32,059 nucleotides of DNA, from the IMG/VR virus record IMGVR_UViG_3300009124_000057, positions 1 to 32,059 of that record; one strand, 5' to 3'. This document shows, piece after piece, positions 24,257 to 32,059 of this stretch. Both the position numbers and the translations under genes were made by a program. The stretch's first letter is position 1, and every line of letters begins with the position of its first letter. Below the pieces are notes generated by a model. The model saw nothing but the letters and a program-made list of their open reading frames with translations. It searched no databases and was not told where the DNA came from. The stretch comes from a virus.

Positions 24257-24328
24257 TGGGTGATGACGGGATCGAACCGCCGACAGCTTGCGTGTAAAGC
24301 AAGTGTTCTACCGCTGAACTAATCACCC
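24257..24328 (-). tRNA. tRNA-Val(UAC)
   Basis: Complete cloverleaf on the minus strand. Acceptor GGGTGAT/ATCACCC, anticodon stem CTTGC/GCAAG with loop TTTACAC and anticodon TAC, T-arm GGCGG-TTCGATC-CCGTC, discriminator A. CCA not encoded. The first six bases overlap the end of the cpeT-like gene. Confidence 0.93.
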
Positions 24329-24760
24329 GACACGTTTGAAGACAAAGTATTTTGTTTGTCCAAACACAGGTTTACCATTCCTGCTACCATAATCAAACAC
24401 TCGATAGTAATCACGAGTGACTTCAAGTTTAGTTTGAACTAGAACATCTTGTTTGTAACAAGTGCCCTGATCAGAACCATGCCATCCGTTTGGTTTTGGT
24501 GTGAGAATTATATCACAACCTGTTCGTATTGTCCAGGAGTGATCGTATGTTTCTAGTCTATAATAAGGTCCGTCCTTCACAAACTTATGAAACTGATCTC
24601 GGTAAGAGTTTTCGATCTTTTCTCTGTGTCTCCACGATCTAGATCTAAAACCACCATCAATGCGTTCCCACAAAATATGTATGTTAGAAAATTCTGTGGG
24701 ATTTGTAATACATTGATGTCGATTATTCCAGTGTCCTAGGAAATAATCTTCAATCGTCAT
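24323..24760 (-). CDS. cpeT: CpeT/CpcT-like protein
   Basis: 145 aa, shorter than cellular CpeT (about 200). The N-terminus (YFLGHWNNRHQCITNPTEF) and the following HILWERI strand resemble the CpeT/CpcT chromophore-lyase family, whose cellular members attach or handle bilins on phycobiliproteins; phage CpeT-like proteins are known in cyanomyoviruses. The rest is beta-rich (DHSWTIRTGCDIIL, GKPVFGQTKYFVF), fitting the family barrel. It overlaps cp12 by 11 nt and its stop lies in the tRNA-Val gene, so the three form one cassette. Assignment is from memory of the family pattern, without a search. Confidence 0.6.
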   Translation of the reverse strand: MTIEDYFLGHWNNRHQCITNPTEFSNIHILWERIDGGFRSRSWRHREKIENSYRDQFHKFVKDGPYYRLETYDHSWTIRTGCDIILTPKPNGWHGSDQGTCYKQDVLVQTKLEVTRDYYRVFDYGSRNGKPVFGQTKYFVFKRVG

Positions 24761-24977
24761 AAACTAAACACTCTGGCTCACTAGGGTTCTGATCACAATA
24801 AAGTTCCAATGGTGTTGGATCGTGGTGATCACCTGCTTCGATCTCTTCTTTGTGGTGCTCTACATACTCTTCCAAGTCATGAAGTTCACCTTCAATATGA
24901 CGACGCTGCTGGGGAGAAGTCGTAGGATTTGAAAGAATTTCCTTATCCTTTTCAATATGCTGTTCGATAGATTCCAT
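24750..24977 (-). CDS. cp12: CP12 Calvin-cycle inhibitor, C-terminal-pair variant
   Basis: 75 aa. The C-terminus LELYCDQNPSEPECLVYDD is the CP12 signature: two cysteines eight residues apart (C61, C70), then an acidic YDD end. CP12 binds GAPDH and phosphoribulokinase in an inactive complex. The N-terminal Cys pair of canonical CP12 is absent, so redox control would rest on the C-terminal pair. Cyanophage CP12 is known to divert carbon from the Calvin cycle to the pentose phosphate pathway, matching talC elsewhere in this window. It is first in a short sigma70-driven cassette. Confidence 0.9.
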   Translation of the reverse strand: MESIEQHIEKDKEILSNPTTSPQQRRHIEGELHDLEEYVEHHKEEIEAGDHHDPTPLELYCDQNPSEPECLVYDD

Positions 24978-24992
24978 CTCTATGCAAGTATC

Positions 24993-25011
24993 GTACTAAA
25001 CTATTTAGTAC
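24993..25011. repeat. 8-bp perfect inverted repeat at the cp12 promoter
   Basis: GTACTAAA and TTTAGTAC flank a 3-nt centre. The palindrome covers the predicted transcription start and overlaps the end of the -10 of the cp12 promoter, the position expected of an operator. It could instead form a hairpin at the 5' end of the transcript. Confidence 0.7.
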
Positions 25012-25038
25012 TATAGCATTATTTGGGCGAACTGTCAC
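25010..25038 (-). promoter_or_regulatory. Sigma70-type promoter with extended -10, for cp12 cassette
   Basis: Minus strand: GTGACA at 25033-25038 (5 of 6 to TTGACA), 17 nt spacing, then TATAGT at 25010-25015 preceded by TGC (extended -10). The -35 lies within the end of the gp27-like gene. It should express cp12, cpeT-like and tRNA-Val early. Confidence 0.75.
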
Positions 25039-26389
25039 GTACAAGTGACATTTTTGTTGTAGTTGTACCACCTCTATAATGATGTGTAAGACCACCAATC
25101 AACCACTTACCACTCCAACGTTGATCAGTTGGAATACGGTCAGATCCTAGATCTGGGTTAGACTTTGGCATAGTGATTTTCACACAGTAACCAGCATACA
25201 AATCCAAGTTACCAGGAACTTGTACCGCAATTTGTTGGTGCATAAAACTTCTGAACCTCAGATAGTTGTAAGACACTGCATCAACAACGTCTTTGTAGTC
25301 AGCACCACCAGCAGGGACTGGTTCTTCTGTTGGAGCACCAAATTGCTGAGAACCAAGTGGTTTTAGTTTTCTTCTTCTGGGAGTGGTCAAGTAAAACTCT
25401 AGTCTAGGAACATCATATGGCTTTTCCTTCTCCATGTGCTCCATGTAGTTCCACCAACTAATAATGTCATATTGCTCATTGCGTTGTGGTTTATCCTTTG
25501 ATTCTTTTTCGTTAGTATTACCCTTAGCAAGAGCAACAGGATCAAATGCTTGTGTCCAACCTGCCCAAGAACCATGACGAATGTTCTCAATCATGTTATA
25601 AGACTTTGGAAATGTAATTTTCTCAATAAGATAATCGTTTTCGTTAGAACTATTATCAGCGAGGTTCTTCTGTCCATAGACGTATTCATAAAGAGGTGGA
25701 ATGGGTCTCTTACAACTAGGACAATTTTGACCAGGAATAAACACGCCTGGTTTTTGTTTCTTTGCATCGATAATAATTTGATCCATCGATACGTAGTGGA
25801 AACCTAAAACATTTTCAAAGAAAATGTATCCACTCTGCTTCTTTCCACCTGTTTGTGCTTCACGAATAGACTTCTCTGCTAGGTAGTTGATGGCATTGAA
25901 TGGTCTCCAGTTTGGGGAAACATATATGAATTTTTCTTTAGTTGCTTCCATATATACTTGCTTACCAGTCTTGATGACATCCTTCATGATGTCGCAGACA
26001 TATTCATGCGTCTTCTTATCTTTGTAAGCCCCGAAATGATTTAGCATTTCGTTTCTAACAAACTCTTCAGATACCGCATGGATATTATAAACGTTTCTTT
26101 TTTCTCCTCTTACACGATCAGAAATTTTATAAACTTGAAATCTATATTGATATTTCTTCTGAACCGTTTCAATGTTGATTTTGATCATCTCACCGCCGCT
26201 GATCTTGGAAATAAAGTCACCAGCGTCATCAAAAACTAATGTACATCTCAGTCCAGGCATGTCAATACCTTCCTGAATAGTACATTCGAGGACATATTCA
26301 TCGACCTTCCATGTCTTTCCGTCAGGACCTCTTACTCCTTCAAATTCACATGTAAAATTTGTTTCGCCTGTTTGATTCTTGATATCCAT
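25019..26389 (-). CDS. gp27: Baseplate hub protein, gp27-like
   Basis: 456 aa. The N-terminal beta-barrel-type region (VDEYVLECTIQEGIDMPG, LVFDDAG) and the segment VYNIHAVSEEFVRNEM resemble the gp27/GpD hub family, which forms the trimeric torus around the gp5 spike. Its position one cassette upstream of the gp5-like gene supports this. A CPSC motif (C223, C226) followed by KRPIPPLY interrupts the middle, like a zinc-knuckle half-site; no second Cys pair is nearby. Longer than T4 gp27 (391 aa). The start is 4 nt after the large peptidase-bearing gene, and no late promoter is visible, so it is probably read through. Confidence 0.7.
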   Translation of the reverse strand: MDIKNQTGETNFTCEFEGVRGPDGKTWKVDEYVLECTIQEGIDMPGLRCTLVFDDAGDFISKISGGEMIKINIETVQKKYQYRFQVYKISDRVRGEKRNVYNIHAVSEEFVRNEMLNHFGAYKDKKTHEYVCDIMKDVIKTGKQVYMEATKEKFIYVSPNWRPFNAINYLAEKSIREAQTGGKKQSGYIFFENVLGFHYVSMDQIIIDAKKQKPGVFIPGQNCPSCKRPIPPLYEYVYGQKNLADNSSNENDYLIEKITFPKSYNMIENIRHGSWAGWTQAFDPVALAKGNTNEKESKDKPQRNEQYDIISWWNYMEHMEKEKPYDVPRLEFYLTTPRRRKLKPLGSQQFGAPTEEPVPAGGADYKDVVDAVSYNYLRFRSFMHQQIAVQVPGNLDLYAGYCVKITMPKSNPDLGSDRIPTDQRWSGKWLIGGLTHHYRGGTTTTKMSLVRDSSPK

Positions 26390-26393
26390 TCAG

Positions 26394-29300
26394 TTACACC
26401 CCAACTGCAAATAGTCCGAATCCAGGAGCATATAAAACCATGTCCTCTTCTTCCTCTTTACCACCACCTACAGGTATATCTATAGTGTTTGCTGGACCCT
26501 GACCGCCGCCGCTAGCAGTTTTCTGAGCAAAGGCCATTTGCTGTGCAGCAGAAGCATTGTTTACTTTGGTCTGCTGAACAAGTTTCATTGAAGCAACATT
26601 TTGATCTTCCTTCTTCTTGTTCTTCAGTTTACCCAGGTTCTCGGTAGATCCTTTGACACCAGAACTTTGCGTAGTAGCAGTTTGATTTCCATTCTTCAAT
26701 GGATCTACTGAGTGCTTTTCTCCAGGTTGTACTGCTTTGATCGTTGATGGATCAAGTTTGATTGGAGTTGAAGATGCTTCCGTTGCCTGTGCCTGTGGAG
26801 TAGCACTCGAAGGCGTAACATTAGCAGCAGGAGTAGCAGATTTTGCATCTATTGCTTCTCCTTTTTTCTTAGGAGTATTGGCAGGTGGTGGAGGTGCTGG
26901 TTTGCTTCCATCAGAATTCAAACCACCATAACGATCGCTGTCATCAAACAAACTCTTAGCAGCAGCACCTAGAGCAGAGTCCTCAGGCAATGAGTCGAGG
27001 AAACCTTTGATCTTATCCTTATTCTGTTGTTCTTGTGTCTTTGGTGGAGATGATTTATCACCACCAGGGGTGTCACCGCCAGTTTTGTCAGGGTCGCCAG
27101 GGTCTCCTGTTGCTTTTCCGCCTAGTCTAACACCAGCAAACCATTCTGTACCACCAAACTTATCCCAGTGAGGTCTGTACTGGAAACCCTTAGATGTGTT
27201 GTGATCATACTGGTTTCTCAGTCCATCATCTGCAGCAATACCAACGTGAGTAATTGCCCCTTTACCATATCTATTACCAGAATATTCTCTCCAAAGAATA
27301 ATATCACCTGCTTTGATCTTAGATCTATCTCTAATGATAGTACCCATGTCAGTACCACCAAAGGATGCAGCAAAGTTTCTTCCACTATACCCCGTTCCCT
27401 TTGGAGTATCTAAGTCACCTTTACCAGTTGTTTTATTAGCATATGGATGTCCTGCATTAGCAAGTGCTAGTCGTGTAGTAAAGGCACACATGTCACTAAC
27501 ACCACGCTTTGCGCCAATAGTTTTCTTAGCACCAGCAATAATTGCTTGAGCACTATCACTAACCTCACCACCCTCAGCATACTCACCGATTGGTCTGCGA
27601 CCATCACCACTGAACATCTTTTCTCTTTGTTCTTCTTCCCTCTTCGCAGAATTTGGATCTCTGAATCTACCGCCACGAGCAAAACCAATCAGTCCACCAA
27701 GTGCTTTTTTAGCAGTTTCTACTGGTGTTTTTGGTGTGTCTCCTGGTGCTTCTGGTGCTGCACCAGAGAAATCCATGCCAGGATTTTCATCAGAAAACAG
27801 ACTAGGAGCAGATGCAGCATCTCCGATACCAGAGAGAAACTCTAACGCTTTCTCATATCTGGTCTTTGGTTTCTGTTTCTCCTTTTTAGTATCATCACCG
27901 CCGCCGCCACCGCTGTCTCCATCCGACGTTCCACCTGCGGGGATAGGACCACTGCCAACTCCACCTTTAGTTGGAGCAAGCATTCTACCAGTACCAGGTC
28001 CACGGTCAACCCAAATGCCATCCATTAGAGACTTAGGATAGACAACCCCCGCACCCTTAGTATCTTTCTCGCCAGACAGGTTTGTAGATGCCCAACCACC
28101 TTTAGGAGTTGGGTTCAGTCTTCCCCAGGGATCGTTGACAACAATATCATTTCCTTTGTAACCAATACCAGCAACCATGTGACCACTGCCACTGTTATGC
28201 TGAAGACCCAGGATAACAGGTTTACCTGCATCAATTGCAGATTTGTATGCTCTATAGGAACCATTGTCACCACCAGATGCAGGAACACCAAAATTCTTCA
28301 TCGCTGGTGGGTGAGCACCCATAGCAGTGCTCAGACCATACTTCTGGCGGACTTTATTATACTCGTCTGGAGTAACAGTTTTTCCACTAACAGCAGAAAC
28401 TACCATCGCAGCAGATGTAGAGAAACACTGCGAGTCTCCACTCGTACCTAAACCATCGGTTTTGTTCTGCCTTTGGTTGAAGTATGGTACGCTAAGAACC
28501 TTTGCTCCTTTAGTGTTTGTCTTATCTCCGTCGTTCTTTTCTTTTCCGTCTTTGACCTTATCACCACTTATCTGAGCACCTGTTGCTGCTTTCAATAGAG
28601 CACCACCAGCAGCAAACTTGAATCCAGCAGAGGATGCTTCCTTTTCTCTACGTCCTGTTAGGTTCTTGTTACCTCTAGTTGCAGGAGTATCATAAGGGAT
28701 GACAAATGCATTACCACCACCAGATTTAGTAGCAACATACTCAGTACCGTGACCGATAAACGATACACTCTTACCACCATCTAGTGATACAGGATAACCT
28801 GTTTGCGGTCCCTGAATCCAACCACCACCTGCTTTCTTACTAAGACCAAAGAAACCTTTGATGCCTTCAAAAGCACCTTTAGCAGCACCAGCAACCTTAC
28901 CTAGAACGCCGCCAACCCCTTCACCGCCACTCTCCTTCGCCTTCTCAATATCTTTTTGCTGTTCAAGTTGCTGTTGTTTTTGTTCAGACTTCTGCTTTTG
29001 CTGTTGTTTTTTATCAAGTTGTTTTGCTTCAGCAAGACCAGCACCTTTCAATTTGCTGGTTACATTACTCTTCAGACCAAATGCTGATGCAATAGGAACA
29101 ACCAATCCCTCCATCACACCAACTAATAGTCCTCCACCTGGGACCTTAGCAAGAATCTTTGTGACGTTAGAAATAGCACCCAACACACCCAGACCAACTA
29201 CCTTCATAGGCAGTTGGAATAGTTTGGGTAGAAGTTTTGCTTGCTTCTTGTATGCTTTGGGGTCAATTACAGGAGCAAACTTACCAATGTACTTTGGAAG

Positions 29301-30647
29301 ATCGGACAGTGGTTTGAACTTCGCTGCCTTTGGTTTCTTGGGACCAGCAGATGCAGATGGTTTCTGCATCTTTGGTTTCTGTGCTACAGGTTTAGGTGTA
29401 GAACCACCTTCTGCTCTCTTTCGCAACATCCCACCGAGGGATGCCATCGGTGCTGGTGATGCTGGTTTAGATGGTGCTGCGGGTGCTGGGGAGTCTGGTT
29501 GTCCAGCAGATGCTCTAGGTGGGGCACCAGGTGCCGTAGGTGGTTGTGCTGGTTGAACACCACCTGTTTTTGTTGGTGGTCCTTCGGTTGCTGGTTGAAC
29601 GCCACCAGTAGGAGATGGTGTTGATTTTTCTTTTGCAGATGGATCTTCTGCTGCATCCATCAATGCAGATGCCTTAGCAACATCCTCAGAAAGTTTTGCA
29701 AGTTGTGCTTCTGCTTCCGCCTGATCTTGTGATTCCTGATCTTGGAATAGTGAGTCTAATTCTTTGAGTGCTTGACCTTCTTCTTCGTCTTCGCCACTAC
29801 TCATCATGGCATCGGCACCAGCACTCAATGCTATACCAGTGCCCGTGGTGATGGCAGCAGCAGTTAGTGCCTTACCAAGACCTCTCTTACCACCCAGTCC
29901 TTTGAGACCTTTGAAGGCACCTTTAGCAACTCTTGCTGCTAATCTCCCAGCAAATTGGGTCATTGCTTTGAAGAAACCTTTGAAGAGTCCAAAAACTGAC
30001 TTGACTACCCACTTGATAGCCTTACCGCCAAAGAGTTTCTTGAATGCTAGGAACGATGTTCCTAACGCTGCCATAAAGAGACCAAAGTTTAGGATCTCTT
30101 TCCAGAAAGGTAGTTTAGTAAACCCAGCAATCAGTTCTAGAGTTGTAAATACTGCACCCTCTACTATAGCAAATAAGAACTTACCAACCTCAGCAAGAGC
30201 ACCAACTATACTCTCAAGTTTCTTTTTGTTCTCTGGTTTACTGATCCAGTTCAGAACAGGAAGTAGAATCAATTTCTTGAAGATTCCACCAAACAACTGG
30301 ATGAATGCTGTCAGTCCACCAACAGCAAGAGCACCTACAGTTCCAGCAATAAAACCAGCACCACCTCTCTTCTTACCTTCTTTCTTTGGTGCCTCTTGCT
30401 GTGTTTTCTTTTCATCTTTAGCAATCTTCTGCTGCTTCAGAAAGTTACTAGCAGCAAGAGATGTGTACTCTTGAAGTTCTCTAGCAATAGCATTGACACC
30501 AGCACCTACACCATTGACTGCAGTCAATACTTTGTTGTTGCCAACCGAAAACAGGACGCCCTTCTTCTCCTCAACTTTTCCTACAAACTTGTAAAAGTTG
30601 ATCTTACGCTTTTTCTTAGCGTTATTTGCTGCCTGTTCGTTTGCCAT
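26394..30647 (-). CDS. Large virion protein with C39-like and NlpC/P60-like domains
   Basis: 1417 aa from the ATG at 30647; a TTG one codon earlier is not needed. The upstream stop overlaps it by 1 nt (TGATG). Residues 95-280 are hydrophobic and helical, 340-450 Pro/Ala-rich, 545-570 Gln/Lys coiled coil. Residues 718-885 (nt about 27993-28496) look like a C39-type cysteine peptidase: VPYFNQ, SQCFST (C741), SGHMVAGIGY (H823), VVNDPWG (D839). Residues 1034-1176 (nt about 27120-27548) look like an NlpC/P60- or CHAP-type peptidase: DMCAFTTR (C1054), GDIILW, ITHVGIAADDG (H1134). Two peptidoglycan-type peptidase domains in one tail protein suggest help with cell-wall passage. Confidence 0.75.
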   Translation of the reverse strand: MANEQAANNAKKKRKINFYKFVGKVEEKKGVLFSVGNNKVLTAVNGVGAGVNAIARELQEYTSLAASNFLKQQKIAKDEKKTQQEAPKKEGKKRGGAGFIAGTVGALAVGGLTAFIQLFGGIFKKLILLPVLNWISKPENKKKLESIVGALAEVGKFLFAIVEGAVFTTLELIAGFTKLPFWKEILNFGLFMAALGTSFLAFKKLFGGKAIKWVVKSVFGLFKGFFKAMTQFAGRLAARVAKGAFKGLKGLGGKRGLGKALTAAAITTGTGIALSAGADAMMSSGEDEEEGQALKELDSLFQDQESQDQAEAEAQLAKLSEDVAKASALMDAAEDPSAKEKSTPSPTGGVQPATEGPPTKTGGVQPAQPPTAPGAPPRASAGQPDSPAPAAPSKPASPAPMASLGGMLRKRAEGGSTPKPVAQKPKMQKPSASAGPKKPKAAKFKPLSDLPKYIGKFAPVIDPKAYKKQAKLLPKLFQLPMKVVGLGVLGAISNVTKILAKVPGGGLLVGVMEGLVVPIASAFGLKSNVTSKLKGAGLAEAKQLDKKQQQKQKSEQKQQQLEQQKDIEKAKESGGEGVGGVLGKVAGAAKGAFEGIKGFFGLSKKAGGGWIQGPQTGYPVSLDGGKSVSFIGHGTEYVATKSGGGNAFVIPYDTPATRGNKNLTGRREKEASSAGFKFAAGGALLKAATGAQISGDKVKDGKEKNDGDKTNTKGAKVLSVPYFNQRQNKTDGLGTSGDSQCFSTSAAMVVSAVSGKTVTPDEYNKVRQKYGLSTAMGAHPPAMKNFGVPASGGDNGSYRAYKSAIDAGKPVILGLQHNSGSGHMVAGIGYKGNDIVVNDPWGRLNPTPKGGWASTNLSGEKDTKGAGVVYPKSLMDGIWVDRGPGTGRMLAPTKGGVGSGPIPAGGTSDGDSGGGGGDDTKKEKQKPKTRYEKALEFLSGIGDAASAPSLFSDENPGMDFSGAAPEAPGDTPKTPVETAKKALGGLIGFARGGRFRDPNSAKREEEQREKMFSGDGRRPIGEYAEGGEVSDSAQAIIAGAKKTIGAKRGVSDMCAFTTRLALANAGHPYANKTTGKGDLDTPKGTGYSGRNFAASFGGTDMGTIIRDRSKIKAGDIILWREYSGNRYGKGAITHVGIAADDGLRNQYDHNTSKGFQYRPHWDKFGGTEWFAGVRLGGKATGDPGDPDKTGGDTPGGDKSSPPKTQEQQNKDKIKGFLDSLPEDSALGAAAKSLFDDSDRYGGLNSDGSKPAPPPPANTPKKKGEAIDAKSATPAANVTPSSATPQAQATEASSTPIKLDPSTIKAVQPGEKHSVDPLKNGNQTATTQSSGVKGSTENLGKLKNKKKEDQNVASMKLVQQTKVNNASAAQQMAFAQKTASGGGQGPANTIDIPVGGGKEEEEDMVLYAPGFGLFAVGV

Positions 30648-32059
30648 CAATACTTGCTAAAACGTCTTTGCTGCGAGGTTAGACCGACCTTTACATACAC
30701 TGGTGTAGGTGGTGCTTGTGGTCCTCCATTATTTATCGGTACTGGTAGTACACTTGGGATAGGAAGTACAGTTGGACTATCACTTTCTGCTTCCTGATTA
30801 GTTGTAATCATAGCAGAAGTTTGTTTGACGCCTGATGACTGTGGTGCAGGAGCAGTCAACTGAGGTGCAGTGCTTGTACTAGTACCTCTGATCTGTCTCA
30901 TTGCCCTTACAGTGGCAATCATCACTCTCCTTTCACGCTCTGCTTTGGGAGCATCCTTATACTGTTCTCGTGCTGCTCTTGCTGCGTTGAAAACACTCTT
31001 ATGTTTTGCACCAGGCATAGTTGGATCGAGCAGTCCTCGCAACTGTTTGATGCTCATGGTTTCTAGAGAACCACCAGAAGAGAACCTACGAATAGATCCA
31101 CCAGAAGAGAGCACAGGCATAGGTACTGCCATTGGCATTACGACAGGGGTGTTTCTAAGTCCACCACCAGCAGCAAAACGTGGAATAACTACACCACCAA
31201 GAGATGCATTCTGTTCTTTTTCATTGTCTGATGGTTCAGCATCTTTCTTCTGGATAGAAGGCATACCAGAATACTTTTTGAATTTTGCAATACGATCCTG
31301 CAGACCATTCAGTCCACCGTTGATATTGCGGGTGACCGTATTCATACCAGGCATTCCTTTCTGTGCGGCACCTCTGTTGACTCTATCCTTCCAGTATGCA
31401 AGTGCAACCTTCGCTGCGTTCTGTGGTTCAGCAAGTTTCTTTGGATTCTCAATAGCATCAGGTACGCCAATCATAGGACCGTACCTCTTATAATTTGCAC
31501 GACCTGTGATCTGGATATATCCCCTGCCTTTGAACCTTTTTCCGTCTCCAGCTTGAGTGTTTCCTAGATCAGACCTTCCTTCATAGTCGGCACCACTTGC
31601 AATTTCCTCCATATAGCGCCCTTCACCCGACTCATGACCCACCTGTGCCATGAACATGATACGCTCATTCTTATCGTGGATACCACCTTTGTTCATGGTC
31701 TCCACCATGAGTTTCAGATAGTCGGTATTGGTTAGGGAGATGTTTGCGGCAGAAGAATCTCCTCCTCCACCACCACCGCCTCCGCCGCCTCCGCCGCCGC
31801 CAGAAGACTCTTCCTCTTCTTCCTCTTCAGGTTCCTCTTCTTTTTTACCACCACCAAACAAAGAACCTAGTAGAGATGCTAATGGATTGGTTTGTGATTG
31901 TTCGTCTTTCTTGCCATCAACATCTTGAATTGAAGGCATCTTCACAGAGTCTGGTCTAGGCATTGCAAATCCATCAGCACCGAGAGCAGAAGCAATACTA
32001 TTCAATTCTCCTTTTACTGAAGACACACCAGGTACATTGCCTAGAGTATCAATCAGTGA
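30647..32059 (-). CDS. GH19 chitinase/muramidase-like virion protein, 5'-truncated
   Basis: The frame is open to the right edge (an internal GTG at 32026 is not a likely start), so the N-terminus lies outside the window. Counted from that GTG, residues 60-90 are a Lys/Glu tract then a poly-Gly linker. Residues 100-255 match GH19: AQVGHESGEGRY with probable catalytic E132, a second Glu near 140-141, then SDLGNTQAGDG, FKGRGYIQITG and ANYKRYG. GH19 in phages cleaves peptidoglycan glycan strands. The C-terminus (after 260) is Gly/Ser/Arg-rich and disordered-looking. It overlaps the next gene by 1 nt. Likely a baseplate or tail-tip lysozyme rather than the holin-dependent endolysin. Confidence 0.82.
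   Translation of the reverse strand, partial: SLIDTLGNVPGVSSVKGELNSIASALGADGFAMPRPDSVKMPSIQDVDGKKDEQSQTNPLASLLGSLFGGGKKEEEPEEEEEEESSGGGGGGGGGGGGGGDSSAANISLTNTDYLKLMVETMNKGGIHDKNERIMFMAQVGHESGEGRYMEEIASGADYEGRSDLGNTQAGDGKRFKGRGYIQITGRANYKRYGPMIGVPDAIENPKKLAEPQNAAKVALAYWKDRVNRGAAQKGMPGMNTVTRNINGGLNGLQDRIAKFKKYSGMPSIQKKDAEPSDNEKEQNASLGGVVIPRFAAGGGLRNTPVVMPMAVPMPVLSSGGSIRRFSSGGSLETMSIKQLRGLLDPTMPGAKHKSVFNAARAAREQYKDAPKAERERRVMIATVRAMRQIRGTSTSTAPQLTAPAPQSSGVKQTSAMITTNQEAESDSPTVLPIPSVLPVPINNGGPQAPPTPVYVKVGLTSQQRRFSKY
30730..30736 (-). promoter_or_regulatory. Possible internal T4-type late promoter
   Basis: Minus-strand GATAAATAATGG inside the 3' end of the GH19 gene, 83 nt before the ATG of the 1417-aa gene. 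The same 7-mer marks other late genes here, but this one is farther from its gene than the rest and lies in coding sequence, so chance is possible. Confidence 0.4.

Noticed and set aside
24257-24328. tRNA-Val as a phage attachment site
   Set aside because: The tRNA is complete and in an early cassette; no integrase or repeated att core is present, and T4-like phages are lytic.
28858-29556. Long plus-strand open frame (232 aa) and other plus-strand frames
   Set aside because: They lie opposite real minus-strand genes, have Pro/Ser/Cys-rich low-complexity translations, and lack ribosome sites; they are shadows.
29806-30474. Plus-strand frame of 222 aa
   Set aside because: Opposite the helical N-terminal region of the 1417-aa protein; composition is that of an antisense reading, with no recognisable domain.

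Overview
This window looks like part of the genome of a T4-like marine cyanophage (cyanomyovirus). The reasons are the mix of contractile-tail and baseplate genes (gp5- and gp27-like), a long run of fibre/adhesin genes, phage copies of photosynthesis and carbon-metabolism genes (plastocyanin petE, transaldolase talC, the Calvin-cycle inhibitor cp12, a CpeT-like protein), three phage tRNAs, and T4-type late promoters of the form ATAAATA. Every gene I support lies on the minus strand, so transcription runs from high to low coordinates. The host is probably a marine Synechococcus or a related picocyanobacterium; this is inferred from gene content, not measured.

Layout in transcription order (right to left). 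32059-24148 is a baseplate and lysis block: a GH19 muramidase/chitinase-like virion protein cut by the window edge, a 1417-aa protein carrying two separate cysteine-peptidase-type domains, and a gp27-like hub protein. Next comes a short sigma70-type early cassette (cp12, cpeT-like gene, tRNA-Val) with its own promoter, and then the gp5-like hub/spike at 21637-24147. 21635-17144 is an early operon behind a perfect TTGACA-17-TATAAT promoter. It holds small conserved-looking phage genes, tRNA-Thr and tRNA-Ala, talC and a flavin-dependent halogenase-like gene. Many of its genes are coupled by 4-nt ATGA overlaps, and three of them (49, 57 and 54 aa) are very small.

17152-4475 is the late virion-protein block. 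It has three large structural proteins (439, 488 and 1252 aa), five fibre/adhesin genes that share a related N-terminal module but have different C-terminal tips (fibrinogen-like, glycine-rich, unique), and a 302-aa structural-type protein. ATAAATA late promoters stand 23-32 nt before several gene starts. 4445-313 is a tightly coupled cassette: a coiled-coil protein, four consecutive genes that look like Fe(II)/2-oxoglutarate oxygenases, and an exported HExxH protein. Finally petE runs off the left edge.

How the parts fit together: petE, cp12 and talC fit the established cyanophage strategy of keeping light reactions and pentose-phosphate flux running while blocking carbon fixation. The late block builds the tail, baseplate and adhesins. 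The oxygenase cassette sits directly downstream of the adhesins, so a role in modifying virion proteins or host surface molecules is possible but unproven. No stretch over 300 bases lacks a gene; the longest gap is about 110 bases (24148-24256).
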